64,000 nt of DNA from Rebecca billardiae RCC1528 (lineage: Eukaryota; Haptophyta), in assembly GCA_965240325.2 (NCBI GenBank), contig OZ251227.1, positions 3,348,001-3,412,000 on the forward strand. The letters run 5' to 3'. The first letter of the stretch is position 1, and each line of letters starts with the position of its first letter. The position numbers were made by a program, and so were the translations under genes. This document shows positions 10,415 to 20,630 of this stretch, one piece after another. The notes under the pieces were generated by a model. The model searched no databases. It saw only the letters and a list, made by a program, of their open reading frames with translations, and was not told the origin of the DNA.

Positions 10415-11501
10415 GCGCGCCTCCGGCCGGGGCGGCGCCGCCGGCCCCTCCGCCGCCGAGCTCGCCGGTTACATGCCGTTACGCGGCGAGTTCGACATCG
10501 AGTGGGACAATGACGCGGAATTGCTTCTTGCCGATCTCTCCTTTGGGCCGGGCCGAGACGGGGCGGAGGAGGCGGAGGAGGAGCGCGCGCTCAAGATGCG
10601 CGTGTGCTCGCTGTACAACGCCAAGCTGGACGAGCGCGCGCGGCGGAAGGGCTTCATCGTCCGCCGCGGCCTCCTCGACTTCCGCCGGCAGCAGGCGGCC
10701 GACCGCCGGCGCTCGCGCGAGGAACGTGAGCTGCACGCGGCGCTCCGGCCGTTCGCCAGGTACCACTCGGCGGAGGAGCACTCGGCGTTTGTGCGCGGGC
10801 TGCTGGCGGAGGTGCGGCTGCGCCGCCGGATCGCGCAGCTGCAGCACTACCGCCAGATGGGGCTGAGCACGCTCGCGCAGGCCGAGCTGTACGACCGCGA
10901 GAAGCGCACGCGCGACCTGAACACGCGCGCTCACGAGTTTCCAAACCCGACGCGCGCCGCCGCCAAGGGCGCCAAGGCGGCGGCGGCGGGCGGCGGCGGC
11001 GGCGGGCCGGGCGGCGGCGGCGGCGGCGGCGGCGCGGGCGGCGCGCCCGCCGCGCCCGCCGCCGGCGGCGGCGCGGGCGGCGCGGGCGGCGGCGGCGCGG
11101 GTGGCGGCGCGAGCGCGGGCGCGGCCGCCGACGGCGCCGCCGGTCCGGGCGGCGCCGTCGGCCTCTGCCTCTCGACGCACGAGGAGCAGCTGTGCTCGGT
11201 GCTCGGGCTGACGAGTGCGCAGTACGCGTACGTCAAGCGCGTGCTGCTGCACGAGTGCCACCGCGCGGGCTTCCTCCGGCGCGACGAGGCGCGCACGCTC
11301 GTGCGCATCGACGCCCGCAAGGCCGGACACGTCTTCGACTTCTGCGTGCACGCCGGCTGGCTCCCCGAGGGGCCTCCCGCCGGCTCGGCCGCCGCGCCCG
11401 CGGCCGAGCCCGTCGGAGCCGCCGCGCCGCCGCCGCTCACCGCGGAATACGCGCTCCCGGCCGCGGCCGAGCTCGGCGGCGCCGAGCGGCCGGCCGAGTG
11501 A
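9250..11501 (+). CDS. ADA2: Transcriptional adaptor ADA2 (ZZ-SANT-SWIRM), SAGA-type HAT complex subunit
   Basis: Three exons: 9250-9415, 9505-9820 and 10025-11501 (1959 nt, 652 aa). Introns 9416-9504 and 9821-10024 both begin GTGCGCGCGG. The first joins DEPG/ADADDAV; the second restores the SANT helix as ERMG/FGNWAEVAEAL. ADA2 links the GCN5 acetyltransferase to activators in SAGA/ADA complexes and reads the nucleosome. Domains: ZZ zinc finger about 72-120 (C74, C77, C111, C114), SANT about 145-190, the ADA2-specific middle ('GYMPLRGEFDIEWDNDAE', then 'YNAKLDERARRKGFI'), and SWIRM about 541-607. Long Gly/Ala runs (around 10376-10415 and 10979-11130) separate them. The second intron is 204 nt, divisible by three and free of stops, so its retention would insert about 68 residues into the SANT domain. 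Confidence 0.9.
9890..9955. repeat. GGCTGC hexanucleotide repeat in ADA2 intron 2
   Basis: About ten tandem GGCTGC/GGTTGC units within the intron, at roughly 9892-9952. On the coding strand they would read as Gly-Cys repeats if the intron were kept. Confidence 0.85.
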
Positions 11502-11541
11502 GGGTAGTGAGGGTTAGGGTTAGGGTTAGGGCGAGTGAGAG
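11495..11541. repeat. Telomere-type array (TTAGGG)n overlapping the ADA2 stop, flanked by a short direct repeat
   Basis: A TAGTGAGGGTTAGGG-type array at about 11505-11531 starts three bases after the ADA2 stop codon. The bases CGAGTGAG occur on both sides, at 11495-11502 and 11532-11539, as if duplicated when the array was inserted. Confidence 0.85.
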
Positions 11542-12268
11542 GGGCGGCGGCGGGAGCCGGCGAGCCGCCCTGCGAGGGCAGGCCTCCAGGGCAGGCCCTC
11601 GCGCGCGATGGGCGCACGCCAAGCTCCGCCGCGCCAAAGCCCCAGGCCCGCAGGCGGATCACCAGGGGCGCATCAGCGTCATCATCATCCCATCCACATT
11701 CTGAATTCATCACGAGGTCCTGGCAATGATGATTCCGAGGTTTTCCGAACTCGCGTCGGCGGCAGCTCCGCCTGCCGCCCTCCCGCCGAGCGATCCTTCT
11801 CCTCCGTCCCACTAGCCAGCGTGCTTGCAGCCGCAGCTGTCGACCCGCCGCCCTCGCACGGCCCGGCCCGCCTCGCCCTCGGGGAGCCGCTGCCCGGTCC
11901 GGAGGCGGAGTCCGGTCGGCCGTCGGCCGCCGCTGCCGCCGAGAGGCGAGAGGCTGCGAATGAGTGAGCCGCCCGCACCGCGGCACCGCCCACCGGCACC
12001 GGGCTGCCGCCGCCGCTGGCCGCGCATGTGGGCATGTGGCGGGCAGCAGCATGGCGCCATCACGCCCTGGGCTATGGCCGGCCCGCTGCTGCCGGATGGG
12101 CCGCACCCGCCCGCCCGCAGGCAGCGCCGCGTACACGCCGCCGTGGCATACATGTACCGCCATCCCGCATCCAGGTCCGCCGGGCTGCGGCGGGCGGCCC
12201 CGGGCGTGCGGCATCACTACTGCTGATAATAAATAATAATAAATGATGACAGTAGCAGATGACGACGA

Positions 12269-12325
12269 TATATGTGATGGGGTTGTTGGCACGACAATAA
12301 TAACTGACGACGATTGTCTAAGAGG
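12269..12325 (+). repeat. Dispersed hairpin repeat, copy a
   Basis: The motif ATATGTG…GGGTT(A/G)TTG…GATTGTCTAAGAGG recurs at 22433-22474 (+) and 39994-40035 (-). This copy forms the stem TTGTTG / CGACAA around GCA at 12283-12297. The other copies form TTATTG / CAATAA, so the stem is kept through paired changes. Confidence 0.75.
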
Positions 12326-12749
12326 CCCGCGGTGCCGCGGCGCGGACAGCAGCAAATGCAGCAATGCGCCCGGTACTGCTCTATCTTAAAGAATCATCTC
12401 GACCAACGCACGACCTGCCTGCCATTATATTATTTATATTTTATTTTATTTATTAATAATAATTATTAATATATATATCATATATCCTATTATATATATA
12501 TATGTATATATATATTCGCCTCATCATTCGGCCTGAGCCAGGCGGCGCCGAGCTCAATGGTCCTGCTGCCATCTCGGCCCGACCCTCACTTCGATCATCG
12601 TGATCGTGCGCCACGAGGGCCTTAACCTTTCGAGTTTCGAGCCTACTGCTCTGTGCTCTTGTGCGCACGCACGACGGCCTATAGAACGACTTACTCGCTG
12701 CGCTGCTCAGTGCTCCTGGGCCTTAGGCTAATAAGTATAATAATAGGCG

Positions 12750-12816
12750 AGGTTGGCATGGCGGTCAGGACGGCCAATTGGTGAACGGGGTTTTTCATCA
12801 GGCGCCGAGCCAACCG
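12750..12816 (+). repeat. Dispersed 67-bp repeat, copy a
   Basis: About 67 bp running from AGGTTGGCATGGCGGTCAGG to GGCGCCGAGCCAACCG. A copy with a few substitutions lies at 38864-38930 on the opposite strand. Confidence 0.85.
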
Positions 12817-13100
12817 ACTGCTACCGAGTACCGACGCTGCAGTGCAGTGCCTCTCGGGCTCTCGGTCACTCTGAGACTGAGACTCTCGCCTCACTCGCAG
12901 CGCAGAGTCACGCCCCGTTCAGGTCCATATCTAGTATCTACTGAATAGAGAGAGAGAGATTCAGAGAGAGAGACTAGAGACGACGATATTAATAATTTAT
13001 TATACTCAATAATAATAATCTATATTATATAGTTAGGCGCGCGTGCCCGGTCATCACTGAGAGTCATCATCGCAGCATCAGCTTATTATTATATTTATAC

Positions 13101-13192
13101 TAACGACGTGGTATGCAACGGGCAGGCGTCAGAGTCAGCAAGCTGTAGCAGCAGATCGAGCAGCAGAGACAAACACCAGGATCAGCGCTCCT
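13101..13192 (+). repeat. Dispersed 92-bp repeat, copy 2
   Basis: Matches 6363-6454 with a single C/T change (GGTATGC against GGCATGC). Like copy 1 it is preceded by AT-rich sequence. A shorter, diverged relative begins near 59892. Confidence 0.9.
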
Positions 13193-13318
13193 CGCCGTCG
13201 TCCCCCCCCCCCCCTCGTAGTCGCCCATCACTCCATCGCCGAGCGGAAGCTCGACGCACCGAGTCTGGCGTCGACGCGCACGGCGCCACCGCGGTGGTCG
13301 CGGTGCGCCATAGCATAT

Positions 13319-13403
13319 GGCATTATTCTTCCGAATCCGACTCCCGCGTTCGCGTCTTCCGAATCCGACTAATTATACGAGTCGGATTCGGAAGAATAAT
13401 GCC
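13319..13403. repeat. Perfect 24-bp inverted repeat with an internal third arm
   Basis: The arms at 13319-13342 and 13380-13403 are exact reverse complements. The loop holds another copy of CTTCCGAATCCGACT (13356-13370), which can also pair with the right arm. Two mutually exclusive hairpins are therefore possible. Confidence 0.9.
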
Positions 13404-13571
13404 AGCAGCAGTCAGCACTCGCATCCGGTGACGTGACTCACCGTGACTGTCTCACCTGCGTCCGATTCGGCTGGCTCGGTCGCGCGGGCGGCCTGGGGGG
13501 GGGGGGGGGGCGGCCACCGTGCAGGCCTGCAGCACAGGCGCACAGTCTGACCGGCAGGCGGCAGCGCCACT

Positions 13572-16500
13572 CTACGGCTGGCGGGACGACTGCTGCAGCT
13601 GCTGGTCACCAAGCGGCACCAGCTGGCGCGGCGGCAGCTGCTGCTGAGCCTGCTGCGCGGCCCCCTTCAGCGGAGCAGCGCCGTCGTGCTGCGCTGCGGC
13701 CGGAGAGGGCACCAGGCTCATGAGGTCGGCGAGCCCAAGGCCCGGCGACGCGCGCCACTCGCACGCCGCCGTCGCGAGGCCGAGGCCTGGGCTGCCGGGC
13801 GGCGGCCGGCCCTCGGCCGCGCACGCGGCGGCGGGCGACGCGGCGGCTGGCACCGTGGTCGCGCCGGGCGGTGGAGCGGCGCTCGTCGGCGCGGCGACGG
13901 CGGCGGCCGGCGCGGCGGCAGCCCGGGCCCAAGGCCCACCGCCTGGCGTTTCCACGGGCTCGGCCGCAGCCTCCGCGCCCGCGCCGTGCGGGCCGTGCGG
14001 CGGGGCCGGCTGCGCCGCGCCCGCGGGCGCGTACTCGGCCGCGGCCGCCGCCTCCGGCTGCGCGCCCGCCGCCGAGATTGCAATCTCGTCCGCCGCCGAG
14101 ATTGCAATCTCGCCCGCCGCCGCCGCCGCTGACTGCTGGCGCGCCGGTGAGCGAAGCAGATCGCTCAGGCTGAAGTCGTGCCGTGCGCGCAGGCAGGCCT
14201 CGATGTGCGCCTGTGCGCGGAGGGGTAGGGTAGGGTTAGGGTTTGGGTTGGGGTTTGTGAGGAGGAGGGGAGCCAGGCAGAGCGCACAGCCGAGGCGGGC
14301 GCGGGCGGCGCGCGGTGCGAGCGAGGCCCCGCGCGAGCAGGCAGCTAACCCTAACCCTAACCCTAACCTAACCCTAACCCTAACCCGGTGCGAGCGAGGC
14401 CCCGCGCGCGCAGCCAGCCGCGCGCGCCGCGCGCGCCGCGCACACGTTCTGCTCGTCCAGCCCGAGCTGGAGCTGCGCGGCGCACACGGGGCACACCGGC
14501 GCGCGCCCGTCCGGGTGGAGCAGCGAGGCGGCGACGAGCGCGCCGCTCAGACCGCCGCCATCGCTGTGCTCGAGCAAAGCCTTGCGCTTGCGATCATGCG
14601 CGCGCGCGGAGCGCGCGGCCGCCTGGCTCGAGCGCTTGGCCGCACGCTCGGACGCCTCCGCGTCGTCCTCGGCGCGGCGCTCGGCGGGCGGCGCCGGCTC
14701 GGCCGCCACGATCCTGAACGGCCGCGCGCGCCTCGACTTGGGCTTGGGCGCGCTGCGCGCGCGCTTGCCCCTCGGCGCGCCCGCGTCCGCGCCGCCGCCG
14801 CCCTGCGCCTCGCCGAGCTGCCCCTGCCCCTGCTGCTGTTGCCTGGCCAACGCTTCGAACGGCTTGTCCGAGCCGTAGTTGTAGAAGATCTCGTCGCCCT
14901 GCGCCCGGCGCGCACGCACGCGCCGTCCGCATCAGGGCCCCGCGCGCGGCTGCCGCTGCCACTGCCGCTGCCGCGTGCGCGTGCGCGTGCGCGTGCGCGT
15001 GCGCGTGCGCGTGCGCGTGCGCGTGCGCGTGCGCGTGCGCGTGCGCGTGCGCGTGCGCGTGCGCGTGCGCGTGCGCGTGCGCGTGCGCGTGCGCGTGCGC
15101 GTGCGCGCGCGGGGCCGCGCGCGCCGCGTGCGCCGCGCGCGCGGGGCCACACCTCGTTGATGCGCTGCGTGGCGGTGAGGTAGGCGCGCATGGGCACGAG
15201 CTGCTGGATGTCGCGGTGCGTCCCCTTCGGCGTCTTGAAGCACAGCCGCGCGTTGTACATCGGCTGGCACCGCGGGTCGTTCGCCATCGACGCGGCGCCG
15301 AGCTCCCAAGCAGCCGCGCCGGGCAGAGGGTAGTGCCGTCCGTCCGCGGCGGGATTGGCCGCGTTGGCGCGCAGCTCGAGGGCGAACTGGCGGCCGTCGA
15401 TGAGCTGGCCGCCCGAGCCCGGGATGCGCACCATGTAGCTCTGGTCCAGCCCGCGCGACGCCTCCACCTCCTCCTGCGCGCCGCGCGCCGCGTAGTGTCC
15501 GCGCGCGACAGCTCGTCGGCCGGCGCGCGCGCGCGCGCCGGCGGCCGCGGCGCCGCGTGGCGCGCGCGCGCGCGGCGCGCGCGCGGCGCACCTTGAAGAG
15601 CAGCGGCCCCGAGTAGGCGGTGATGATCTCGCCGCCCTCGAACGGCTCGCCCGCGAACAGCCCGAGCCCCGCCTGCGCCAGCCCGGACTCCCGGACGAAG
15701 ACGCGGCCGTTGGCGAGTGTGCCAAACTCGTCGGCACACGAGATGAACGGGAGGCGGCCATCCTCTTTCACCATCTGCTGCGCGCACGCGATGGGGCGCG
15801 CGGCGCGGCGGCCGAGGAGGTCGGTGGTCCCCGACGCGTCCTCGCGCCTCGCGCGCAGGCACGCGTCGCACAGCCGCGCCTCGTCGTCCGTCGGCTCGAG
15901 CTCGACCCACGCCGGCCGGGAATTGGCGCGGCACTTTGGGTGGAAGAAGTTGGAGCACTCGGCGCACTGCGCGCCGCCCGCGTTCGAGTTGACGCCCTTG
16001 CACGCGCAGGACCACGGGCGCTCCTCGGGCTTGCGCGGGCAGCGCACCGCGTGCATCAGGATGCCGCGCTCCGTCGTGAACACCTTCGCGCACCAGCGAC
16101 ACTCGTACGCGCACGCGGCCTGCGCGAGCACGTCGACGCCCGCCGCCTCGAGCTGCGCGCGCTCGCAGCCGGTGCAGAGGTACGACTCGCGCAGCTTGTC
16201 GAACTCGCGCGGGCTGAGCTGCAGCCGCTCGCACTGCACGTGGAAGAACTTCTCGCAGCAGCCGCACCACAGCTCGGGCGCGCGGCGCGAGCACACGCCG
16301 TGGCAACGGCAGCCATACGCCTTGCCCTCGCGCGAGTTGCGCGCCGCGAACTTCTGCTCCTCGCGCGAGGCCCACATGCGGTTGGCCGCGGTGTCGCGCG
16401 TGCCCTTGCCCAGAAAGTCGCGCAGGATCTCGAGCTGCCGCGTCTGCGAGCGCCGCCGCTTGGCGCGCGCGGGCGACGGCTCGGGCGGCGCCGCCGCCGC

Positions 16501-16644
16501 CGCGGACGCCGCCGCCGCCGCCGCCGATGCGGACGCGGCCGGCGCGGCGGCCGCCGCCTGCGTCGTCAGCGCGCACGCCGCGCGCATGTCCCCGCCCACG
16601 CGCAGCTCCAGCCGCACGCGCACCTCCCCGCCGCCGTCCGCCAT
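13572..16644 (-). CDS. PHD-C2H2-PHD-SET-UBZ protein, putative histone lysine methyltransferase
   Basis: Four exons on the minus strand: 16644-15592, 15473-15153, 14898-14446 and 14210-13572, all phase 0, totalling 821 aa. Introns start GTGCGC, GTGTGG and GTGTGC. Order: Ala-rich N-terminus with a basic patch (AKRRRSQTR, 61-69); PHD-like finger 112-160 (CRCHGVC, WCGCCEKFFHVQC, CTGC); C2H2-like finger 182-202; second PHD-like finger 213-262; SET about 314-475 (GLGLFAGEPFEGGEIITAYSG, then MYNARLCF, then GDEIFYNYG at the exon 2/3 join). After a basic linker a UBZ4/Rad18-like finger is rebuilt across the last intron: CPVC at 594, then NAHIEACL at 609-616. The C-terminus is Ala/Gln-rich. SET proteins methylate lysines using S-adenosylmethionine; UBZ4 fingers bind ubiquitin, so a ubiquitin-linked chromatin role is inferred. 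The usual NHSCxPN motif is not obvious. Confidence 0.8.
14345..14386. repeat. Telomere-type array in the last SET-gene intron, flanked by a 23-bp direct repeat
   Basis: Seven CCCTAA-type units, one of them a shortened CCTAA. The 23-bp sequence CGGTGCGAGCGAGG…GCGCG lies on both sides, at 14313-14335 and 14386-14408. A second, degenerate G-rich telomere-like stretch lies at about 14224-14256 in the same intron. Confidence 0.9.
14975..15108. repeat. GCGTGC hexanucleotide repeat in SET-gene intron 2
   Basis: More than twenty tandem GTGCGC units lie in the intron spanning 15152-14899. They encode Val-Arg/Ala-Arg strings in every frame, which explains long spurious open frames here. Confidence 0.95.
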
Positions 16645-17395
16645 GCCCGAGTGCGCTCGATGAGGCGCCGCGCTGCTCGAAACTTCAAGTTCGCCGCAGC
16701 AGCTCGCCTTGCCGCAGCGCTGGCCGATGCGCACGCCGCCGCGTGGCGGTTGGCACGACGCAAGACAAACGGCGGGCTCCCGGACTTGATGCGATCGATT
16801 TGAATGTCCGGCCGGGCAAGCCGGTCAGCAGAGCCAGAGAATGAGATGGGCTCCGCACGCGCCACACTAACTTGTTCATTCAGCTGATTCAGCGTCGCCA
16901 ATCAGCCAGAGACAGAGTGCTGCGCTGATATGTATCATGGCGCACTCGATGACGACGATTCGCGCCGCAATGTGGCGGTACTACAGTTCGTGCGCATGGA
17001 AATATGTCCTGGATGACTGCATGACTGCCGCGGGTGGCATCAAGTTCGGCCGGCCTTCGGGCAATCGCCAATGAAGTGAATGAGTACGCCAATCGCCACT
17101 ATCGAGTATCGGGCGGGCCTCAGGCGGCCGCGCCGGCCGCGCGCCGCCGCCGCCGGCGCCCGCGCGGCCGGGGCCCCCGCCGCGGGCCGCGGGGCGCGCC
17201 GCGGCGTGCACTCACTGGCGTGGGTCGGACGTAGACGAGACGTAGTGCTCGGACGTGCGCGGCCTCAGGCTCAGACGTCAGAGTCAGACTCAGAGTCTGT
17301 CTGCGAGGCTGAGTCCGACGACCGACTGTCACTGATGATGACGCGATTGATTGATGATGACGCCTTGAATCTTGATGATGCGCCAATTTGCGCCA
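16645..17395. other. Intergenic region between the SET gene and a glycosyltransferase
   Basis: No gene seen. It contains a very GC-rich block (17110-17215) and a CAGAGT-rich stretch (17270-17315). The 5' part is the likely promoter of the SET gene. Confidence 0.5.
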
Positions 17396-17969
17396 TCAGC
17401 CCTCGGCCGGCGCGAAGATGTGCCGCTCGGCGTACTCGCGCAGCGCCTCGGCGCACGTGCGCTCCGCCGCCGCGCCCCCCGCCTCGCACGCGCCCTTGCG
17501 CGCGTACCCGGCGCGGCAGTACCCGCCGCACGCGTCTCGCTGCGCCGCGCCGCGCGGGAGCACCGCGTCAAGCGCAAGGGCACGCTCGTCGGCGGAGAGC
17601 CCGCGGAGGCGCGGGAGCTGCGACGAGCCCGCGGGGAGCTCGAGGGTGGTGACGAGCGCGCCCGTCGCCTCGATCGCGCGCGCGAGCCCCTGCGCGTCCA
17701 CCGAGCCGCCGCCCGACGGCGCAGGCCGCCACGCCAGCCCCTCAGGCGCGCCCTCGGCGCCGAGCGATAACGAAGCGCGCTCGCCCGACACGCACGCCCG
17801 GTCGTTGGCGAGCTGGACAGGGCTGGCGGCGCTGATGCAGTAGTGGAAGGCGTGCACGCCGGGCAGGCAGACGTTCGTGTCCTTGTCCGCGCTCAGCGCC
17901 CACACGAACGTGCAGCACGCACCCTCGGCCTCGGCGGCGGCGGCGGCCGCCGCTCCGCCGCCGCCGCCC

Positions 17970-18006
<37 letters not shown>

Positions 18007-18786
18007 GCTCGGCCGGCGGCGCGCCGCCGCTGGCCGCGCCGCCGGCGTCGGCGGCGCACTGCGCGCCGGCGAGCGGGATCGCCGCGACGCGCAGGTGCAT
18101 GAAGCGCGCCGCCTCGCCGCCCGCGGCCGCACCGCCCGCTCCCGGACCGCCCGCTCCCGGACCGCCCGGACTCGGCGCCGGCTGCAGCGACTGGTCCAGG
18201 CCAAGATGGCCGCCGGCGCGGCGCGGCACCCAGGGCTGTGCGCACGGCGCGAGCAGGTCGACGGGTCGGGCGCCGGCGAGCGCGGCGACGAGCGCGAGCC
18301 AGACGCGCGCGTGGTGCGCGGCCGCGGCGAACGCGCCGACCGAGCCCGCGCGCCGCCAGCCCTGCGCCAGCCCCGGCCCGCCGAGCCGCACGAGCGCGCG
18401 CGCGTCCGCGCACGCGCACGCCGCGCCGCACGCGCGCGCCGCGTCCGCGCGATCGGCGCTCGCGCGCGCCGCGGGGAGGTCCACGTCCATCGCGTTGAAC
18501 GAGGCGCGGCCGAGCGCGCGCGCGGTGCTCGCGTGCGCGGCCGACGCCGCGCGGAGCAGCGCGAGCGCGCCCACCGGCTCCGCGCGAAAGTCAAAGTGCC
18601 CCAGCGCCGCCATGTAACGAATTTTCGGCGCGGCGCCCACAAAGTGAACTAGGGCGGGGTTTGCGGCGCGCGGCGCGCCGCCCGCGCCGAGCGCGAGCGC
18701 GCCGGAGAGCGCGGTCTTGGAGGCGAAGTTGAGGATGAGCGCGGGCGTGCCGATCGCGAGGCTCTCCTGCTCGCCGCCGCCCTCGC

Positions 18787-18819
<33 letters not shown>

Positions 18820-18839
18820 CCTCCGCCCCGCCGCTGGCC

Positions 18840-18870
<31 letters not shown>

Positions 18871-18887
18871 GCGCCGCGCGCCGAGCG

Positions 18888-18932
<45 letters not shown>

Positions 18933-20563
18933 TCGTCCGGAGCGAGCTCGTGCGCCAGGGCGCCGTCCGGCGCGCCCGTCGGCTCCCACAGGACGGTGTG
19001 CGCGAGGCCGGCGGGGTTGCGCAGCGTCGCGCTGCCCTCCGCGCCGCGCCACCGCGCCTCGCCGCCGTCGAGTGCCGCCGCCGCCGCCGCCGCCGCCGCC
19101 GCGCCTGGCGGCGCGCCGCCGCGCCGCCCGCCCGCCGCGCCGCCGCCGCCGCCGCCGCCGCCGAGTGCCGCCACGCCGTCGAGCGCGTCGAGCTCCTCGC
19201 CGCCCGCCGCGGCGTGCAGCTCGCGCGCCAGCGCCTCCACCGCCGCCGCGCGCTCCGCCTCCGAGCCCAGCCCGCGCATCGCGCCCACGACAGGCACGAG
19301 CGCGCGCGCGCGCTCGCCGAGATTCAATCTCGGCTCGGTCCAGTGGCCCAGCGGGTGAGTGAGCGCGGCTTCTGATTGGTTGCGCAGGCGCTCCCAGCTG
19401 CGGTGCGCGTTGGCGGCGCCGGGCGCGAGCGGCTCGCCGCGCAGCCCCTCGAGCCGGAGCCGGTCGCACGGCCGGTTGTGCAGCGCCGCGCTCAGCGCGT
19501 CCCGCGTGCGCACCCGCCACGTCGCCGGGTGAACGACTGCGTGGACAGCTGCCGCGCAGCACGACGAGGCGACGACATCTGCCATCAGCTGGTTCGAGCG
19601 GTGGTACGGCCTCGGCGCGTGCGGCGGCGCGGTGAGGTTGCGCGCGTCGGCGTCGGCCCACCAGCGCGGCGCGAGCTCGGCCGCGAGCAGCGCGAACCGC
19701 TCGTGCCGCGCGAACGCGCGCGCGAACAGCGCCTGCGCCGCGCCGCGCGGGTCGCACTGGTGGCAATAAACAATTCCTAAAAGAATTCCGGAGCAGCCGG
19801 CGCCGCCGAGCGAGAAGTGCGGCGCAAAGATGAGGTGGTGCCGGCTGAGCGGCGGGGTGCGGAGCGCGGGGTACGGCGAGCGCACGACCGACACGTCCGC
19901 GTCGAGGAAGAGCGGGTTCACACGCGCGCGGATCAGCCGGCGCAGCAAATGCAGCTTGGCCCACTCCAGACGATACGGAAGGTTCGGAGGCTCGAGCGCG
20001 CCGCCGGCGAGCCCGACGGAGCGGAAGGAGGTGTGCGCGCACGAGGCGCGCCAGGGCTCCGCCGCGAGGAGCGCGCAGTGGTCGGGCTCGAGCGTCACCA
20101 CCAGCGAGTGCTCGATCCCCGCGCGCCGCAGGCCCCACACCAGATTCACCGCGTACGAGGAGGCGGGCTCGGTCGAGATGGTGAACACAAATTCGCCGTG
20201 CCGCGAGCGCGCGGCGAGCGCGCGCTCGAGCTCGCACGGCTGCTCGAGGTCGCCGCCGCGGTAGACGGGGACGTGCGAGCTCTGCGGCACGGCCGCGTCG
20301 CGCGCGCGCCCCTCGTTCGTCGCCCACGTGTACTCGGCGCACGCGCGGCGCGGCCGCGGCCGTATTGCCGCGGCCGCGGCCGCGCGCGCGCCGCCCGCCG
20401 CCGCCGCCGCGGGGGCGGGCCCGAGCGGCTCGGCGAGCGGCTGGGCCGGCTGCACGCGCTCGGGCGCGCCAGCCCAGCGCAAGCTCGTCAGCGCCAGCGC
20501 GACGCACATCGCCGTGAGCACGCAGATGTGCATCGCGCGCGGCCGTCGGAAGGCGGTCGCCAT
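17396..20563 (-). CDS. Type II membrane glycosyltransferase (nucleotide-diphospho-sugar transferase family) with long C-terminal extension
   Basis: Single exon, 1055 aa from the ATG at 20563. Residues 11-30 are one hydrophobic anchor after basic residues, typical of Golgi enzymes. The N-terminal half resembles the nucleotide-diphospho-sugar transferase fold (PF03407-like): 'FTISTEPASSYAVNLVWGL', 'HSLVVTLEPDHCALL', 'EWAKLHLLRRLI', then the metal-binding DxD in PLFLDADVSVVRSPY. It probably transfers a sugar to a secreted glycan; donor and acceptor are unknown. After about residue 480 come several poly-Gly/Ala/Asp-poor runs separating a region I do not recognise, including 'HFVGAAPKIRYMAALGHFDF', 'CCTFVWALSADKDTNVCLPG' and a Cys-containing C-terminus. 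The start is 67 bp from the divergent fucosyltransferase-like gene, an unusually tight bidirectional promoter. Confidence 0.7.
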
Positions 20564-20630
20564 CGTGCCGCGAGCTGCTCGAGCGCGTCGCGCCCGGAGC
20601 ACTTGCTTTGCACCTCGCCCACCCCGCCCC
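20564..20630. promoter_or_regulatory. 67-bp bidirectional promoter region between two glycosyltransferase genes
   Basis: The two ATGs at 20563(-) and 20631(+) are separated by only 67 bp, so both promoters and both 5' UTRs must fit here or overlap the coding regions. No TATA-like box is visible. Confidence 0.6.

Larger units (their letters stand above)
11542..13571. other. Repeat-bearing intergenic region between ADA2 and the SET gene (convergent)
   Basis: No convincing gene. It contains a hairpin repeat (12269-12325), an AT-rich patch (12420-12520), a dispersed repeat shared in inverted orientation with 38864-38930 (12750-12816), GA-rich DNA (12945-12975), copy 2 of the 92-bp element (13101-13192), a nested inverted repeat (13319-13403) and a G run near 13496-13510. 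Confidence 0.6.

Noticed and set aside
10931-12364. 477-codon minus-strand frame
   Set aside because: Antisense of the ADA2 C-terminus continuing into intergenic DNA; Pro/Ala-rich, no domain.
14547-15183. Long plus- and minus-strand frames rich in RVRV/HAHA/ARAR
   Set aside because: Produced by the GCGTGC hexanucleotide repeat in an intron of the SET gene.
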